Both the position numbers and the translations under genes were made by a program. From the NCBI RefSeq assembly GCF_000511385.1, contig NC_023137.1, positions 3,045,001-3,109,000 of the forward strand: a stretch of 64,000 bases of DNA. The letters run 5' to 3'. This stretch comes from Phaeobacter gallaeciensis DSM 26640 (GTDB taxonomy: Bacteria; Pseudomonadota; Alphaproteobacteria; Rhodobacterales; Rhodobacteraceae). Every line of letters starts with the position of its first letter. The stretch's first letter is position 1. The notes under the pieces are model-generated. The model saw only the letters and a list, made by a program, of their open reading frames with translations. It did no database searches and had not been told where the DNA came from. Shown in pieces: positions 1-8,590 of this stretch.

Positions 1-240
1 CACCAGTTCATGATTGCAATGTCGGGCAGCTTTGACGTGGTTCTGGATGACGGGGTCAATGAAAAACGCTTCCATCTCAACCGCTCCTATTTCGGCATCT
101 ATATCTGCCCGATGATGTGGCGCTATCTCGACAATTTCTCGTCGGGCGCGGTCTGCATGGTCATGGCCTCCGCGCCCTATGACGAGGGGGATTATATCCG
201 CGATTACGGCGCATTCCGCCAAGCGGTCGGCGTCAAATGA
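1..240 (+). CDS. WxcM/FdtA-like sugar 3,4-ketoisomerase, 5' partial
   Basis: Only the C-terminal 79 codons lie in the window; the frame is open from base 1, so the gene begins upstream. The residues fit the end of the WxcM-like cupin family (FdtA, QdtA), which isomerises dTDP-4-keto-6-deoxyhexoses: a beta-rich core with a Leu-Asn-Arg turn, then the family-typical stretch with Tyr-Asp-Glu-Gly-Asp-Tyr-Ile-Arg near the end. Its stop overlaps the start of the following DegT aminotransferase, the usual FdtA-FdtB pairing for dTDP-3-amino-3,6-dideoxyhexose synthesis. The substrate is inferred from this pairing. The catalytic histidine region is outside the window. Confidence 0.8.
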   Translation, partial: HQFMIAMSGSFDVVLDDGVNEKRFHLNRSYFGIYICPMMWRYLDNFSSGAVCMVMASAPYDEGDYIRDYGAFRQAVGVK

Positions 241-1337
241 TGCAGGTCCCCTTCCTCGACCTGAAGGCCGCGTATGATGAGCTGGCAGAGCAGAGTGAAC
301 CGAAGATGCTGGAGAGCCTGCGATCTGGCTGGTATATTCTCGGCCCTGAGGTTTCCAGGTTTGAGCAGGATTTTGCCAGCTACTGCGAGGTCTCGCACGC
401 TCTTGGCGTGGCCAACGGCCTGGATGCCCTGAGACTCGCCCTGGTGGCGCTTGACATCGGGCCGGGCGACCGTGTCCTCGTCCCCTCCAACACCTATATC
501 GCCACCTGGCTCGCGGTTTCCCAATGTGGCGCAATCCCGGTTCCGGTGGAGCCTGATCCCGCGACCCACAATATCACCGCCGAGGGTATTCGGGCCGCCA
601 TGGTCCCCGGAACCAAGGCCGTCATACCTGTCCACCTATACGGGCAACCTGCGAATATGACCGCCATCATGGCAACCGCGCGTGATCTCGGGCTGAAGGT
701 CATCGAAGACGCCGCTCAAGCGCATGGCGCCTGCTGGGATGGACACCGCATCGGCGGTGCCGGCGATATCGTCTGCTGGAGCTTCTATCCGGGCAAGAAC
801 CTCGGCGCGTTGGGGGACGGCGGTGCGCTCACCACCAATTGCGACACTCTGGCAGAGCGGCTGACGCTGCTGCGGAATTACGGCTCGCGGGAGAAATACC
901 GCAATGAGATCGCAGGCTTCAACAGCCGCCTTGATCCGGTTCAGGCCTCCTTTCTGTCGGTCAAGCTTGCGGTGCTGGACGACTGGAATGCGAGGCGCGC
1001 GACGATCGCAGCCCGCTATCTGTCGGAGCTGGATGGACTGGGCCTGACTCTGCCGTATGTCGCCGCAAAGGCCGATCCAGCCTGGCATCTGTTCGTGGTG
1101 CGTCACCCGGAGCGGGACCGGCTAGCCGCCGATCTGGCGCAGACCGGCGTTCAAACGCTGGTGCATTACCCTATCCCACCGCATGCTCAGGCGGCCTACG
1201 GCGATATGGGCCTGACGGATGAGGCGCTGCCGCTGGCGGCGACCTTGGCACGGGAAGTGCTTAGCCTGCCTATCGGCCCGCATCTGAACACCGCGCAGAT
1301 CGATCATGTGATCAAGAGCCTCAGACAGCTGGCCTGA
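237..1337 (+). CDS. DegT/DnrJ/EryC1/StrS family PLP-dependent sugar aminotransferase
   Basis: A 366-residue protein, the normal size for the family. It begins with the typical [11 protein letters not shown] motif, has the PLP-binding [13 protein letters not shown] region near residue 60, the EDAAQAHGA segment near 160 and the internal-aldimine lysine in [15 protein letters not shown] near residue 185. These enzymes transaminate a keto sugar nucleotide using glutamate. The ATG overlaps the stop of the WxcM-like gene by ATGA, so the two are translationally coupled. Together they suggest FdtB/QdtB-type synthesis of a 3-amino-3,6-dideoxyhexose for a surface glycan. The exact sugar cannot be read from sequence. 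Confidence 0.9.
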   Translation: MMQVPFLDLKAAYDELAEQSEPKMLESLRSGWYILGPEVSRFEQDFASYCEVSHALGVANGLDALRLALVALDIGPGDRVLVPSNTYIATWLAVSQCGAIPVPVEPDPATHNITAEGIRAAMVPGTKAVIPVHLYGQPANMTAIMATARDLGLKVIEDAAQAHGACWDGHRIGGAGDIVCWSFYPGKNLGALGDGGALTTNCDTLAERLTLLRNYGSREKYRNEIAGFNSRLDPVQASFLSVKLAVLDDWNARRATIAARYLSELDGLGLTLPYVAAKADPAWHLFVVRHPERDRLAADLAQTGVQTLVHYPIPPHAQAAYGDMGLTDEALPLAATLAREVLSLPIGPHLNTAQIDHVIKSLRQLA

Positions 1338-1357
1338 TCGCCCCACCTTGAGCGCTA

Positions 1358-2056
1358 TCAGGGATTGATCGGCAGGAAATCATTGTCCAGGTGCTCGACC
1401 ACCTCCACGCTGGAAGGCTGGCGTAGCAGCTTGGCGTATTTGTATTTGAACGCACCACTGGAAAGGGCAACGATCTGCTGCGCGACCCAACCGGGTTCCA
1501 ACATGGTCGACGTATCCGTGTCACTGCCCGCCCAGAACTTCGTTTGAATACCTGAGGGCGCAACAACCAGCACCTTGCCAATCCCCTCGCCCCGGACCAG
1601 CGCTGCGCCCAGCATACCCAAGCCAGCCTTGGTCGCGCAGTAAGCGGGCATTTCGGGCTGCGGTTTATATTGTGAGCTGGAGGTCACCAACATCAGCTTG
1701 AGCGGCCCCGAGGCCTGACGCACGAGGCGCTGAATCAACATCATCGGTGCAAGCAGCCCGACATTCGCCATCTGTGAAAGCGCCCCATCCTCCAGAGTAG
1801 CAATTGATCCACGCTGCAAAAATCCGGCGCAGTAGACCAATGTCTGCACATCCCCAACCCGCATGACCAGTTCGTCAAGCTGCGCGGTTAAGTCTGCAAC
1901 ATCATCGGTGATCGATAGCGCGTGAAACTGAACGCCAGCGCACCCCGGATCAACACGGCCAGCAATCGTGACACGATGCCCCTCGCAGGCATAGTGTCGG
2001 GCCAATTCCAAACCAACCCCCGAAGAGCCTCCAACGATCAGAATGTTCTTTTTCAA
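1358..2056 (-). CDS. SDR-family NAD(P)-dependent oxidoreductase
   Basis: A short-chain dehydrogenase of 232 residues. The nucleotide-binding glycine motif GGSSGVG starts near residue 9, the catalytic Ser lies in LVTSSSQYK and the Tyr-x-x-x-Lys pair in YCATKAG near residue 157. The first codon is TTG (2056-2054), preceded by an AGAGG Shine-Dalgarno about six bases upstream; no ATG fits the conserved N-terminus. It converges with the aminotransferase with only 20 bases between stops. Its position beside sugar-nucleotide genes suggests, but does not prove, a carbohydrate substrate. Confidence 0.85.
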   Translation of the reverse strand: MKKNILIVGGSSGVGLELARHYACEGHRVTIAGRVDPGCAGVQFHALSITDDVADLTAQLDELVMRVGDVQTLVYCAGFLQRGSIATLEDGALSQMANVGLLAPMMLIQRLVRQASGPLKLMLVTSSSQYKPQPEMPAYCATKAGLGMLGAALVRGEGIGKVLVVAPSGIQTKFWAGSDTDTSTMLEPGWVAQQIVALSSGAFKYKYAKLLRQPSSVEVVEHLDNDFLPINP

Positions 2057-2182
2057 AGCAACCTCTTACCACAACCTGCCAAGTTACGGATAGCGCTCAA
2101 CAAACGCAGCGGCAACAGCGCATGATCGCACACACCGGGGTACGGCTGGTGCCTTTGAATAACAGTACAAAAGTTGGGGTGA

Positions 2183-2272
2183 TGGCGGAGACGAAGGGAT
2201 TCGAACCCTCGAGACCCTTCCGGGCCTACTCCCTTAGCAGGGGAGCGCCTTCGACCACTCGGCCACGTCTCC
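2183..2272 (-). tRNA. tRNA-Ser (anticodon GCU)
   Basis: On the minus strand the 90-nt sequence begins GGAGACG and ends CGTCTCC-G-CCA, giving a perfect seven-pair acceptor stem with the CCA encoded. The D-loop region reads GGCCGAGTGG, the anticodon loop CTGCTAA presents GCU, a long class II variable arm follows, and the T-loop GTTCGAATCCC is canonical. It decodes AGC/AGU serine. A possible promoter just upstream on the same strand is TTGTTC, 17 bases, ATAGAC. Confidence 0.97.
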
Positions 2273-2368
2273 GCTGACCCGTCTATCAGCGCAACCAAGC
2301 TGAGAACAAGGGCGAAATGCGCTTTTCAGGAAAAAATTTCCACGCGTTCAGCCGGAGTTCCGAAACCA

Positions 2369-2406
2369 ATATCGCCCCGCCGCGATGTGATGCGACGGGG
2401 CGATAT
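2369..2406 (-). terminator. Strong 15-bp hairpin after the nucleoside hydrolase gene
   Basis: The arms ATATCGCCCCGCCGC and GCGACGGGGCGATAT pair over 15 positions with one G-T wobble and an eight-base loop. It lies 45 bases beyond the nucleoside hydrolase stop and is the obvious candidate for its transcription end. There is no good U-tract on either side, so it could act as an RNA 3' stabiliser instead of an intrinsic terminator. It also insulates the tRNA gene. Confidence 0.5.
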
Positions 2407-2450
2407 ATAACTCTGTTTGCAAAGACCTGCAGCAGGCCTGCTCATGAAGC

Positions 2451-3371
2451 CTACGGCAGGATGGCGAGCCGCTTTAGGAAGAGAGATTTCACAGCATCTG
2501 CGTCAACGCCCATGTAGACATCGATAGGCTGGCGGGCGCTGTCAGAGGCGAGGCGGGTTTCGCCCGATGTCTCGCCCTCGCAGGACACTTCCATTGCCAC
2601 TGCACGTGCGGTGAACAACTCCGGATGGGTACAGGCGATGACCGCAGCCGGATCATGCAGTGAACAGCCATCGAACTTTCCAACCGTTTCGTAGAAATGC
2701 AGATAGAAGACTGACATTTCCTGCAGCATGCCACCCAGTTCCGGTGACGTCGCCGCAATAGCGGAGAAATCTTCCTTGGTGCACAGGATACGGTGGGTCA
2801 CATCAAGGCCCACCATTTCAACCTTCGCGCCGGAGCCAAAGACGACGTCAGCGGCATGGGGGTCGTGATAGATATTGGCCTCTGCATGCGGGGTGATATT
2901 TCCACCCTCCTCAAGCGAGCCGCCCATGATGACGATGCGTTTCACGTTCTTTGCGAACTCACCGTCGCGCTGGATCGCGTGGGCGATGTTGGTCAACGGG
3001 CCAATCGGGCAGACCACCAGCTCACCCTTATGTTCACGCGCCATACGGATCAGGAAATCAGCCGCGTCTTCGTCCAGTGCCTGCCCCTTGGGCGTCTTGG
3101 CCGGGATATCACCAAAACCCTCGGCACCGTGCACATGGGCCGATGGCGTGAAGGGCGGCAACACCAATGGGGTTTCCGCGCCATGCGCAACGGGCAGGTC
3201 CAGACCGGCAGCTTCCAGCAAGCGCAGCGCGTTGCGAGTTGCCGTTTTGGTGGTCACATTGCCAAAGATCGTGGTAAGCCCCAATAGATCAATGTCAGGC
3301 GCTGCCGCCGCATAGAAAATCGCCATGGCATCGTCGATACCGGGATCCGTGTCGATGATCAGCTTTGTCAT
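2451..3371 (-). CDS. Inosine/uridine-preferring nucleoside hydrolase
   Basis: A 306-residue protein, normal for the IunH/RihA family. The calcium-binding signature DTDPGIDDA sits at residues 7-15, GPLTNIA near 125 and IMGGS near 145. A late conserved SLHDPAAV segment carries the C-terminal metal and substrate residues. The enzyme splits the N-glycosidic bond of ribonucleosides to base plus ribose in the cytoplasm for salvage. It is a single-gene unit on the minus strand, with a strong hairpin downstream. Base preference cannot be decided from sequence alone. Confidence 0.9.
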   Translation of the reverse strand: MTKLIIDTDPGIDDAMAIFYAAAAPDIDLLGLTTIFGNVTTKTATRNALRLLEAAGLDLPVAHGAETPLVLPPFTPSAHVHGAEGFGDIPAKTPKGQALDEDAADFLIRMAREHKGELVVCPIGPLTNIAHAIQRDGEFAKNVKRIVIMGGSLEEGGNITPHAEANIYHDPHAADVVFGSGAKVEMVGLDVTHRILCTKEDFSAIAATSPELGGMLQEMSVFYLHFYETVGKFDGCSLHDPAAVIACTHPELFTARAVAMEVSCEGETSGETRLASDSARQPIDVYMGVDADAVKSLFLKRLAILP

Positions 3372-3463
3372 TTTTATCCTTCCGACTGATTAATCGTGGG
3401 GGTTTAGCACCTTCGTTAGCGATAACTCAAGCCTGCCACTTTCAGGAATAGGCGACAACTCTA

Positions 3464-3496
3464 TCAAGAAAATACCCGCCTTCGCTAGAAGACGGG
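3464..3496 (-). terminator. Rho-independent terminator after ychF
   Basis: On the minus strand CCCGTCTTC and GAAGGCGGG form a nine-pair stem with a TAGC loop, followed by TATTTTCTT. It lies 30 bases after the ychF stop and before the nucleoside hydrolase start. Confidence 0.75.
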
Positions 3497-3525
3497 CATC
3501 GAAGTTCTGTAAATTCTGCGAGTGA

Positions 3526-4623
3526 TCAGGTGTTGAACAAGAAGTGCAGAACGTCGCCATCTTTGACGACATAGCCCTTGCCTTCGGCACGCATTTTGCC
3601 CGCCTCTTTGGCGCCTTGCTCACCGCTGTGCGCGATGAAGTCCTCATAGGCGATGGTTTCTGCCCGGATAAAGCCCTTCTCGAAATCGCCGTGGATGACG
3701 CCTGCGGCCTGCGGTGCCGCAGTACCTGTGCGGATGGTCCAAGCGCGGGCCTCTTTCGGTCCGACGGTGAAATAGGTTTCCAGATGCAGCAGCTCGTAGC
3801 CTGCACGGATCAAGCGATCCAGACCTGCCTCGGCCAGCCCCATTTCAGACAGGAACATTTCCGCCTCTTCCGGCTCAAGCTGACTGATCTCTTCCTCGAT
3901 CTGAGCGGAGATAATCACGTGGGAATTGCCCTGCGCTGCCGCCATCTCCGCAACTTTGGCAGAGTATTCATTGCCTTCAACGGACTCACTCTCACCCACG
4001 TTACAGACGTAGAGCACCGGTTTGGTGGTCAGCAGCTGCAGCATTTTCCAGGCCTTGGCATCCTCGGCGTCGACCTCTACCAGACGGGCGGGTTTTCCCT
4101 CCTCAAGCATCGCTTGCGCGTCCGCCAAAAGGCGATCCTGCTGCTGGGCCTCTTTGTCATTTCCCTTCAGCTTGCGCACCAAGTTGGTGCGACGCTTCTC
4201 GATGCTCTCAAGATCGGAGAGCATCAGCTCCGTCTCGATCACCTCAGCGTCAGCCACCGGATCAACGCGACCGTCCACATGAGTTACGTCGCCGTCTTCA
4301 AAACACCGCAGCACATGAGCAATTGCATCCGTTTCGCGGATATTGGCCAGGAACTGGTTGCCCAGACCTTCACCTTGTGAAGCGCCTTTGACGAGGCCCG
4401 CGATGTCAACAAAAGTCATTCGGGTCGGAATGATCTGTTTGGACCCGGCAATCGCGGCCAGCTTGTCCAACCGGGCGTCCGGTACGCCGACTTCGCCGAC
4501 GTTTGGTTCGATGGTGCAAAACGGAAAGTTCGCCGCCTGCGCCGATGCGGTTTTCGTCAATGCGTTGAACAGAGTCGACTTGCCGACGTTCGGCAGACCC
4601 ACGATTCCCATTTTAAAGCCCAT
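3526..4623 (-). CDS. ychF: Redox-regulated ATPase/GTPase YchF (OLA1 family)
   Basis: A 365-residue protein, typical of YchF. It starts MGFKMGIVGLPNVGKST, with the P-loop at residues 8-15, the Switch II DIAG motif near 70 and a C-terminal TGS/ubiquitin-like domain. The family NxxE in place of NKxD explains ATP preference; the purine-specificity loop here reads YVCNVGESES. The open frame extends 73 codons upstream, but the start at 4623 has a perfect AGGAGG five bases away and matches the family, so the longer form is rejected. YchF binds ribosomes and influences translation and the oxidative stress response. Confidence 0.97.
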   Translation of the reverse strand: MGFKMGIVGLPNVGKSTLFNALTKTASAQAANFPFCTIEPNVGEVGVPDARLDKLAAIAGSKQIIPTRMTFVDIAGLVKGASQGEGLGNQFLANIRETDAIAHVLRCFEDGDVTHVDGRVDPVADAEVIETELMLSDLESIEKRRTNLVRKLKGNDKEAQQQDRLLADAQAMLEEGKPARLVEVDAEDAKAWKMLQLLTTKPVLYVCNVGESESVEGNEYSAKVAEMAAAQGNSHVIISAQIEEEISQLEPEEAEMFLSEMGLAEAGLDRLIRAGYELLHLETYFTVGPKEARAWTIRTGTAAPQAAGVIHGDFEKGFIRAETIAYEDFIAHSGEQGAKEAGKMRAEGKGYVVKDGDVLHFLFNT

Positions 4624-4919
4624 TTCGGCCTCCTGATGCCACTTGGGAGGTGCTTCTAGGCAGCATTTTGCAGTGACGCAAGCGCGCATCTCACGCTCAC
4701 ACCTCGGCACCAATCCATCGGCACCTTTACGTAGCATGACCACCACTGGGATTGTCGGCGCCGATGCAGAGCAGATAAAAAGTCGGCAGGAGGTGCAACC
4801 ATTTGGCGACACTCGCGTTCCTTTGAACAGGGCGTGATGCATTTGACCAATTGGACAGTGGACATTTCCCTGATTTCGCAGATCATTTCAATCAAGCTGG
4901 CCAACACGAGACTACTAAA

Positions 4920-5432
4920 ATGACTTTACGCACCTTCGTTACAGCAGCCCCCGTCGCCTGTGCCCTGATGCTTGGCAACGCCCTGCCCGCCACAGCCGGT
5001 GACTGGATTTTCGGGGCGGGCTATTCGAGCTTTTCAAGAGACGGCGCCGAGGACAGTGCACTGGTGTCAGTTGAATATCAGCACGATGCGTTCTGGCAAC
5101 GCGGCAATTTTGATGCATCTTTCGGCGCGGCGCTGGACGTTCAGACCACCGGCGACTTGTTCATCGGTGCCGGCGCAGTTGGCAAATGGCACCTGCAACG
5201 CGGTTGGTTTATCGAAACCAGTGTCATGCCTGGCGCTTACGCCGAAAGCGTTAAACTGAACGACTTGGGATCCACCTTTGAAATCCGCAGCGCTATTGCT
5301 GTAGGCAAGAAGTTTGCGAATGGAAAATCGCTGTCTCTGGCGCTGACCCATAAATCCAATGCTTCAACGGCGGACATCAATCCGGGAGTGAATTCACTGC
5401 TGCTACGCTGGCACGTCCCGTTCAACGGCTAG
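4920..5432 (+). CDS. PagL-like lipid A 3-O-deacylase / acyloxyacyl hydrolase family protein
   Basis: A 170-residue secreted protein. The ATG at 4920 gives a clean signal peptide of about 25 residues ending ALPATAG, so upstream starts are rejected. The mature part alternates hydrophobic residues as in a small outer-membrane beta-barrel, and near the C-terminus carries LTHKSNAS, which fits the catalytic His-x-Ser of the PagL family, followed by NPGVN. PagL removes the 3-O-linked acyl chain of lipid A. The position expected for the catalytic Glu seems to be Asn here, so activity is uncertain. It is divergent from ychF across a 296-base spacer in which I could not place a convincing promoter. Confidence 0.75.
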   Translation: MTLRTFVTAAPVACALMLGNALPATAGDWIFGAGYSSFSRDGAEDSALVSVEYQHDAFWQRGNFDASFGAALDVQTTGDLFIGAGAVGKWHLQRGWFIETSVMPGAYAESVKLNDLGSTFEIRSAIAVGKKFANGKSLSLALTHKSNASTADINPGVNSLLLRWHVPFNG

Positions 5433-5544
5433 CCGGTCATGAAACCGCATCTTCTGCGTCACTGCGGGGACAAAGAGGCGCACGGGATTGATTTCCGCCG
5501 AAACATTCGTCACACCGGGGCGGACACATCTAAAAGGCCCGATC

Positions 5545-6336
5545 ATGACCCGCATTGATGCCAAATTCACCGAGTTGAAAGCTGCTGAGAAAAAGGCCTT
5601 CGTCGCCTATGTCATGGCGGGCGATCCTGACTTCGACACCTCGCTTGAACTGGTCAAGGGCCTGCCTGCGGCGGGGGTGGACGTGATTGAACTAGGCCTG
5701 CCCTTCACTGACCCGATGGCTGATGGTCCAACCATCCAGCTGGCCGGTCAGCGCGCGCTCGAAGCGGGTATGACATTGGAGCGCACGCTGGAGCTGGCGC
5801 GCGCCTTCCGCGCCGAAGACAACACCACACCCATCGTCATGATGGGCTACTATAACCCAATCTACAGCCGCGGCGTCGAGACTTTCCTGAAGGATGCCAA
5901 GGAGGCGGGCATAGACGGGCTGATCGTGGTGGACCTGCCCCCGGAAGAGGACAGCGAGCTATGTTTACCTGCACAGGAAGCGGGGCTGAATTTCATTCGC
6001 CTGGCGACCCCGACCACAGATGACAAACGACTGCCCCGTGTGCTGCAAAACACCTCTGGCTTTGTATATTACGTCTCGATTACCGGGATAACCGGTGCCG
6101 CAGAAGCCGAAGCAACCAATGTCGGCCCCGAAGTGGCCCGGATCAAAGCAAAGACAGATCTGCCTGTCATCGTTGGCTTCGGCATCAACACACCCGAGAA
6201 ATCACAAGCCATCGCATCCGTTGCAGATGGCGCCGTGGTCGGCTCGGCCATCGTCAGCCAGATCGGTGCGGGAAAACCGGTGGGCGAGGTCCTCAGCTTC
6301 GTCAAGTCCCTCGCAGACGGCGCGCATTCCGCCTAA
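5545..6336 (+). CDS. trpA: Tryptophan synthase alpha subunit
   Basis: A 263-residue TIM-barrel protein with the alpha-subunit signature around [17 protein letters not shown], which includes the catalytic Glu and Asp, and the phosphate-binding FGINTPE segment near residue 210. It cleaves indole-3-glycerol phosphate to indole and glyceraldehyde 3-phosphate and passes indole to TrpB. The ATG at 5545 starts the conserved MTRIDAKF; an upstream in-frame extension is not conserved. Unlike the classical trpFBA order, trpA is on the opposite strand and about 5 kb from trpB (11049-12302). It ends in a strong terminator. Confidence 0.97.
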   Translation: MTRIDAKFTELKAAEKKAFVAYVMAGDPDFDTSLELVKGLPAAGVDVIELGLPFTDPMADGPTIQLAGQRALEAGMTLERTLELARAFRAEDNTTPIVMMGYYNPIYSRGVETFLKDAKEAGIDGLIVVDLPPEEDSELCLPAQEAGLNFIRLATPTTDDKRLPRVLQNTSGFVYYVSITGITGAAEAEATNVGPEVARIKAKTDLPVIVGFGINTPEKSQAIASVADGAVVGSAIVSQIGAGKPVGEVLSFVKSLADGAHSA

Positions 6337-6363
6337 GTCACTATTCAGTAACAACCTTTACAG

Positions 6364-6392
6364 AGGCCGCACCGAGTTGGTGCGGCCTTTTT
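6364..6392 (+). terminator. Rho-independent terminator after trpA
   Basis: AGGCCGCACC and GGTGCGGCCT form a perfect ten-pair stem with a GAGTT loop and a T-run on the plus strand. Confidence 0.92.
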
Positions 6393-6411
6393 GCTATGCC
6401 GAGATCATGGA

Positions 6412-6440
6412 TTGCGCTTTCGCCCTCCAATTGGTAAGAA
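6412..6440 (+). promoter_or_regulatory. Candidate promoter of the lactate dehydrogenase gene
   Basis: TTGCGC (6412-6417), a 17-base spacer, then TAAGAA (6435-6440). The -10 element would lie inside the palindrome at 6431-6451, so a protein bound there would block polymerase. This is a weak consensus match and a prediction only. Confidence 0.4.
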
Positions 6441-6451
6441 TTTATTACCAA
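6431..6451 (+). promoter_or_regulatory. Palindromic operator, GntR (FadR/LldR)-like
   Basis: TTGGTAA, seven bases, TTACCAA: perfect seven-base arms, 20 bases before the GTG start of the downstream gene. The TGGT...ACCA arms resemble operators of the FadR subfamily of GntR regulators, which includes LldR, the lactate regulator. No GntR gene lies in the window, so the regulator would be encoded elsewhere. Confidence 0.6.
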
Positions 6452-6471
6452 ATAAAGGTGAGGACAAAGCC

Positions 6472-7635
6472 GTGCCGGTCATTACCAATATCGACGATCT
6501 GAAACGCATCTACGAACGCCGCGTGCCGCGGATGTTCTATGACTATGCGGAAAGCGGTAGCTGGACCGAGCAAACCTTTCGCGACAACACCAACGACTTT
6601 GAAAAAATCCGCCTGCGCCAGCGGGTGGCCGTCGATATGGCCGGGCGCAGCACAGCCAGTCAGATGATCGGGCAGGATGTTGCGATGCCGGTCGCCCTCG
6701 CTCCGGTTGGTCTGACGGGCATGCAGCACGCCGATGGCGAGATCAAAGCCGCGCGCGCGGCCGAAGCCTTTGGCGTGCCCTTCACGCTATCCACCATGTC
6801 CATCAATTCGATCGAAGACGTCGCCGACGCCACGACCAAGCCCTTCTGGTTTCAGCTATACACCATGAAGGATGATGATTATGTGCGCCGCCTGATCCAG
6901 CGGGCCAAGGATGCCCGATGCTCAGCTCTGGTGATTACACTGGATTTGCAGATTCTCGGCCAACGCCACAAGGATCTGAAGAACGGCCTCTCAGCCCCGC
7001 CCAAGCTCACCCCCAAAACCATTGCAAATCTGATGACCAAATGGACCTGGGGGCTGCAAATGTTGGGCGCAAAGCGGCGCAATTTCGGCAATATCGTCGG
7101 TCATGTGGAGGGTATATCCGACGCTTCATCACTTGGCGCATGGACTGCGGAACAGTTTGATCCCTCGCTCGATTGGAGCAAGATCGCCAAGCTCATCGAA
7201 CTCTGGGATGGCAAGGTCATCCTGAAGGGTATTCTGGACGTCGAAGATGCCAAGATGGCCGCCAAGCTTGGGGCGGATGCGATCGTGGTGTCGAATCACG
7301 GCGGCCGCCAGTTGGACGGTGCACTCAGCTCGATTCAGATGCTGCCTGCGATCATGGATGCTGTTGGCGACCAGATCGAAGTGCATCTAGACAGTGGTAT
7401 TCGCTCTGGACAGGACGTTCTTAAGGCACTGGCCTTAGGTGCCAAGGGAACCATGATCGGACGCGCCTTTGTCTACGGTCTCGGTGCGATGGGCCAGGAG
7501 GGCGTCACCCGCGCGCTGGAGGTGTTACACAAGGAGCTGGACACCACGATGGCGCTCTGCGGTGAGAAATCCGTGGCCAATCTGGGGCGCCACAACCTGC
7601 TCATCCCAGAGGATTTTGGCGGGCGCTGGCAGTAA
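6472..7635 (+). CDS. lldD: FMN-dependent L-lactate dehydrogenase / alpha-hydroxy-acid oxidase
   Basis: A 387-residue enzyme from a GTG start at 6472 with AAGGTGAGG nine bases upstream; the longer ATG form would run through the operator. It has the family N-terminus with MFYDYAESGSW, the FMN region PVALAPVGLTGMQH, QLY near residue 125 and the catalytic SNHGGRQLDG near 280. It oxidises L-lactate (or a related 2-hydroxy acid) to the keto acid and passes electrons to the quinone pool. It stands alone between terminators with its own palindromic operator. The substrate is inferred from overall resemblance. Confidence 0.88.
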   Translation: MPVITNIDDLKRIYERRVPRMFYDYAESGSWTEQTFRDNTNDFEKIRLRQRVAVDMAGRSTASQMIGQDVAMPVALAPVGLTGMQHADGEIKAARAAEAFGVPFTLSTMSINSIEDVADATTKPFWFQLYTMKDDDYVRRLIQRAKDARCSALVITLDLQILGQRHKDLKNGLSAPPKLTPKTIANLMTKWTWGLQMLGAKRRNFGNIVGHVEGISDASSLGAWTAEQFDPSLDWSKIAKLIELWDGKVILKGILDVEDAKMAAKLGADAIVVSNHGGRQLDGALSSIQMLPAIMDAVGDQIEVHLDSGIRSGQDVLKALALGAKGTMIGRAFVYGLGAMGQEGVTRALEVLHKELDTTMALCGEKSVANLGRHNLLIPEDFGGRWQ

Positions 7636-7673
7636 CAGCTGTTCGCACAGCCCGGTCAGATCGGGTTTGCGGC

Positions 7674-7702
7674 TTGCAATAGTAACCGATCCGGTCTATG
7701 CG
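7674..7702 (+). promoter_or_regulatory. Candidate promoter of rplY
   Basis: TTGCAA (7674-7679), 17 bases, TATGCG (7697-7702), 62 bases upstream of the L25 start. Spacing is ideal but the -10 is imperfect. Confidence 0.35.
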
Positions 7703-7763
7703 CACGACTTCACGCGGGGTGACAGCCTTGGAGGCACCCCCATTGTCAAATTGGAGAATTATC

Positions 7764-8393
7764 ATGGCTGGTCAGATTCCTGATCTTGTTTGCCAAGAAC
7801 GTACGGGGTCGGGCAAGGGCGCCGCTCGTGCAGCACGTCGTGCTGGCATGGTTCCTGGTGTTGTATTTGGTGGCGACGCGGATCCCGTGTCCATCCAGAT
7901 CCCCTTCAACGAACTGCTGAAAAAACTGAAGGCTGGTCGCTTCAAGTCCACCCTGTGGAACCTGAAAGTGGAAGGTCAGGAAGACGTGCGCGTCATCTGC
8001 CGCGACGTTCAGCGTGACGTTGTTAAGGACTTGCCGACCCACTTCGACCTGATGCGCCTGCGCCGCACCTCGAAGGTGAACCTCTTCGTTCCAGTTGAGT
8101 TCATCAACGAAGAAGAAGCTCCGGGCATCAAACGTGGCGGCGTTCTGACCGCTGTGCGTCCCGAGGTAGAGCTGGTCGTTACTGCCGGTGACATCCCCGA
8201 GAAGCTGATTGTTGACCTCGCCGGTCTGAACGTTGGCGACACCGTCACCATCTCGGCGATCAAGCTGCCTGAAGGTGCAAAGCCGACCATCGACCGCGAC
8301 TTCGTAGTGGCCAACATCTCCGCTCCGTCGGGCCTGAAGTCCGCAGACAACGAAGAGTCTGAAGACGAAGCCGAAGCGGCCGCAGAAGAATAA
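7764..8393 (+). CDS. rplY: 50S ribosomal protein L25 (Ctc/TL5 long form)
   Basis: A 209-residue protein of the long L25/TL5 type: an N-terminal 5S rRNA-binding L25 domain (about 1-95), a C-terminal beta domain (about 100-190) and an acidic Glu/Asp/Ala-rich tail. It begins [15 protein letters not shown] with the conserved [10 protein letters not shown] basic stretch. The ATG at 7764 has GGAGAATT upstream; the 22 codons before it are not conserved. A terminator follows, then pth, the common bacterial L25-Pth order. Confidence 0.95.
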   Translation: MAGQIPDLVCQERTGSGKGAARAARRAGMVPGVVFGGDADPVSIQIPFNELLKKLKAGRFKSTLWNLKVEGQEDVRVICRDVQRDVVKDLPTHFDLMRLRRTSKVNLFVPVEFINEEEAPGIKRGGVLTAVRPEVELVVTAGDIPEKLIVDLAGLNVGDTVTISAIKLPEGAKPTIDRDFVVANISAPSGLKSADNEESEDEAEAAAEE

Positions 8394-8421
8394 GCTCCGA
8401 CCGAAAGGTTTGGAACGTGAG

Positions 8422-8450
8422 AGCGAGGTCGGTTTCGGCCTCGCTTTTTT
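8422..8450 (+). terminator. Rho-independent terminator after rplY
   Basis: AGCGAGG and CCTCGCT enclose TCGGTTTCGG, with six T residues in a row at the end. Confidence 0.85.
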
Positions 8451-8590
8451 GTTTGCGCTTAAGTCGGGATATGCCGCGTCGGTCAGCTGCCGACCACAGA
8501 ATGATATGCAGGGTCTGGATTTTTTCCCTGAAACGCGCGATGTAGCGCCATAAGACAGTTCCCCATCCCAAATACATCGTTGAAGTGTGC

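Noticed and set aside
3526-4842. Long form of YchF with 73 extra N-terminal residues
   Set aside because: The residues are not conserved, and the start at 4623 has a perfect Shine-Dalgarno and the family N-terminus.
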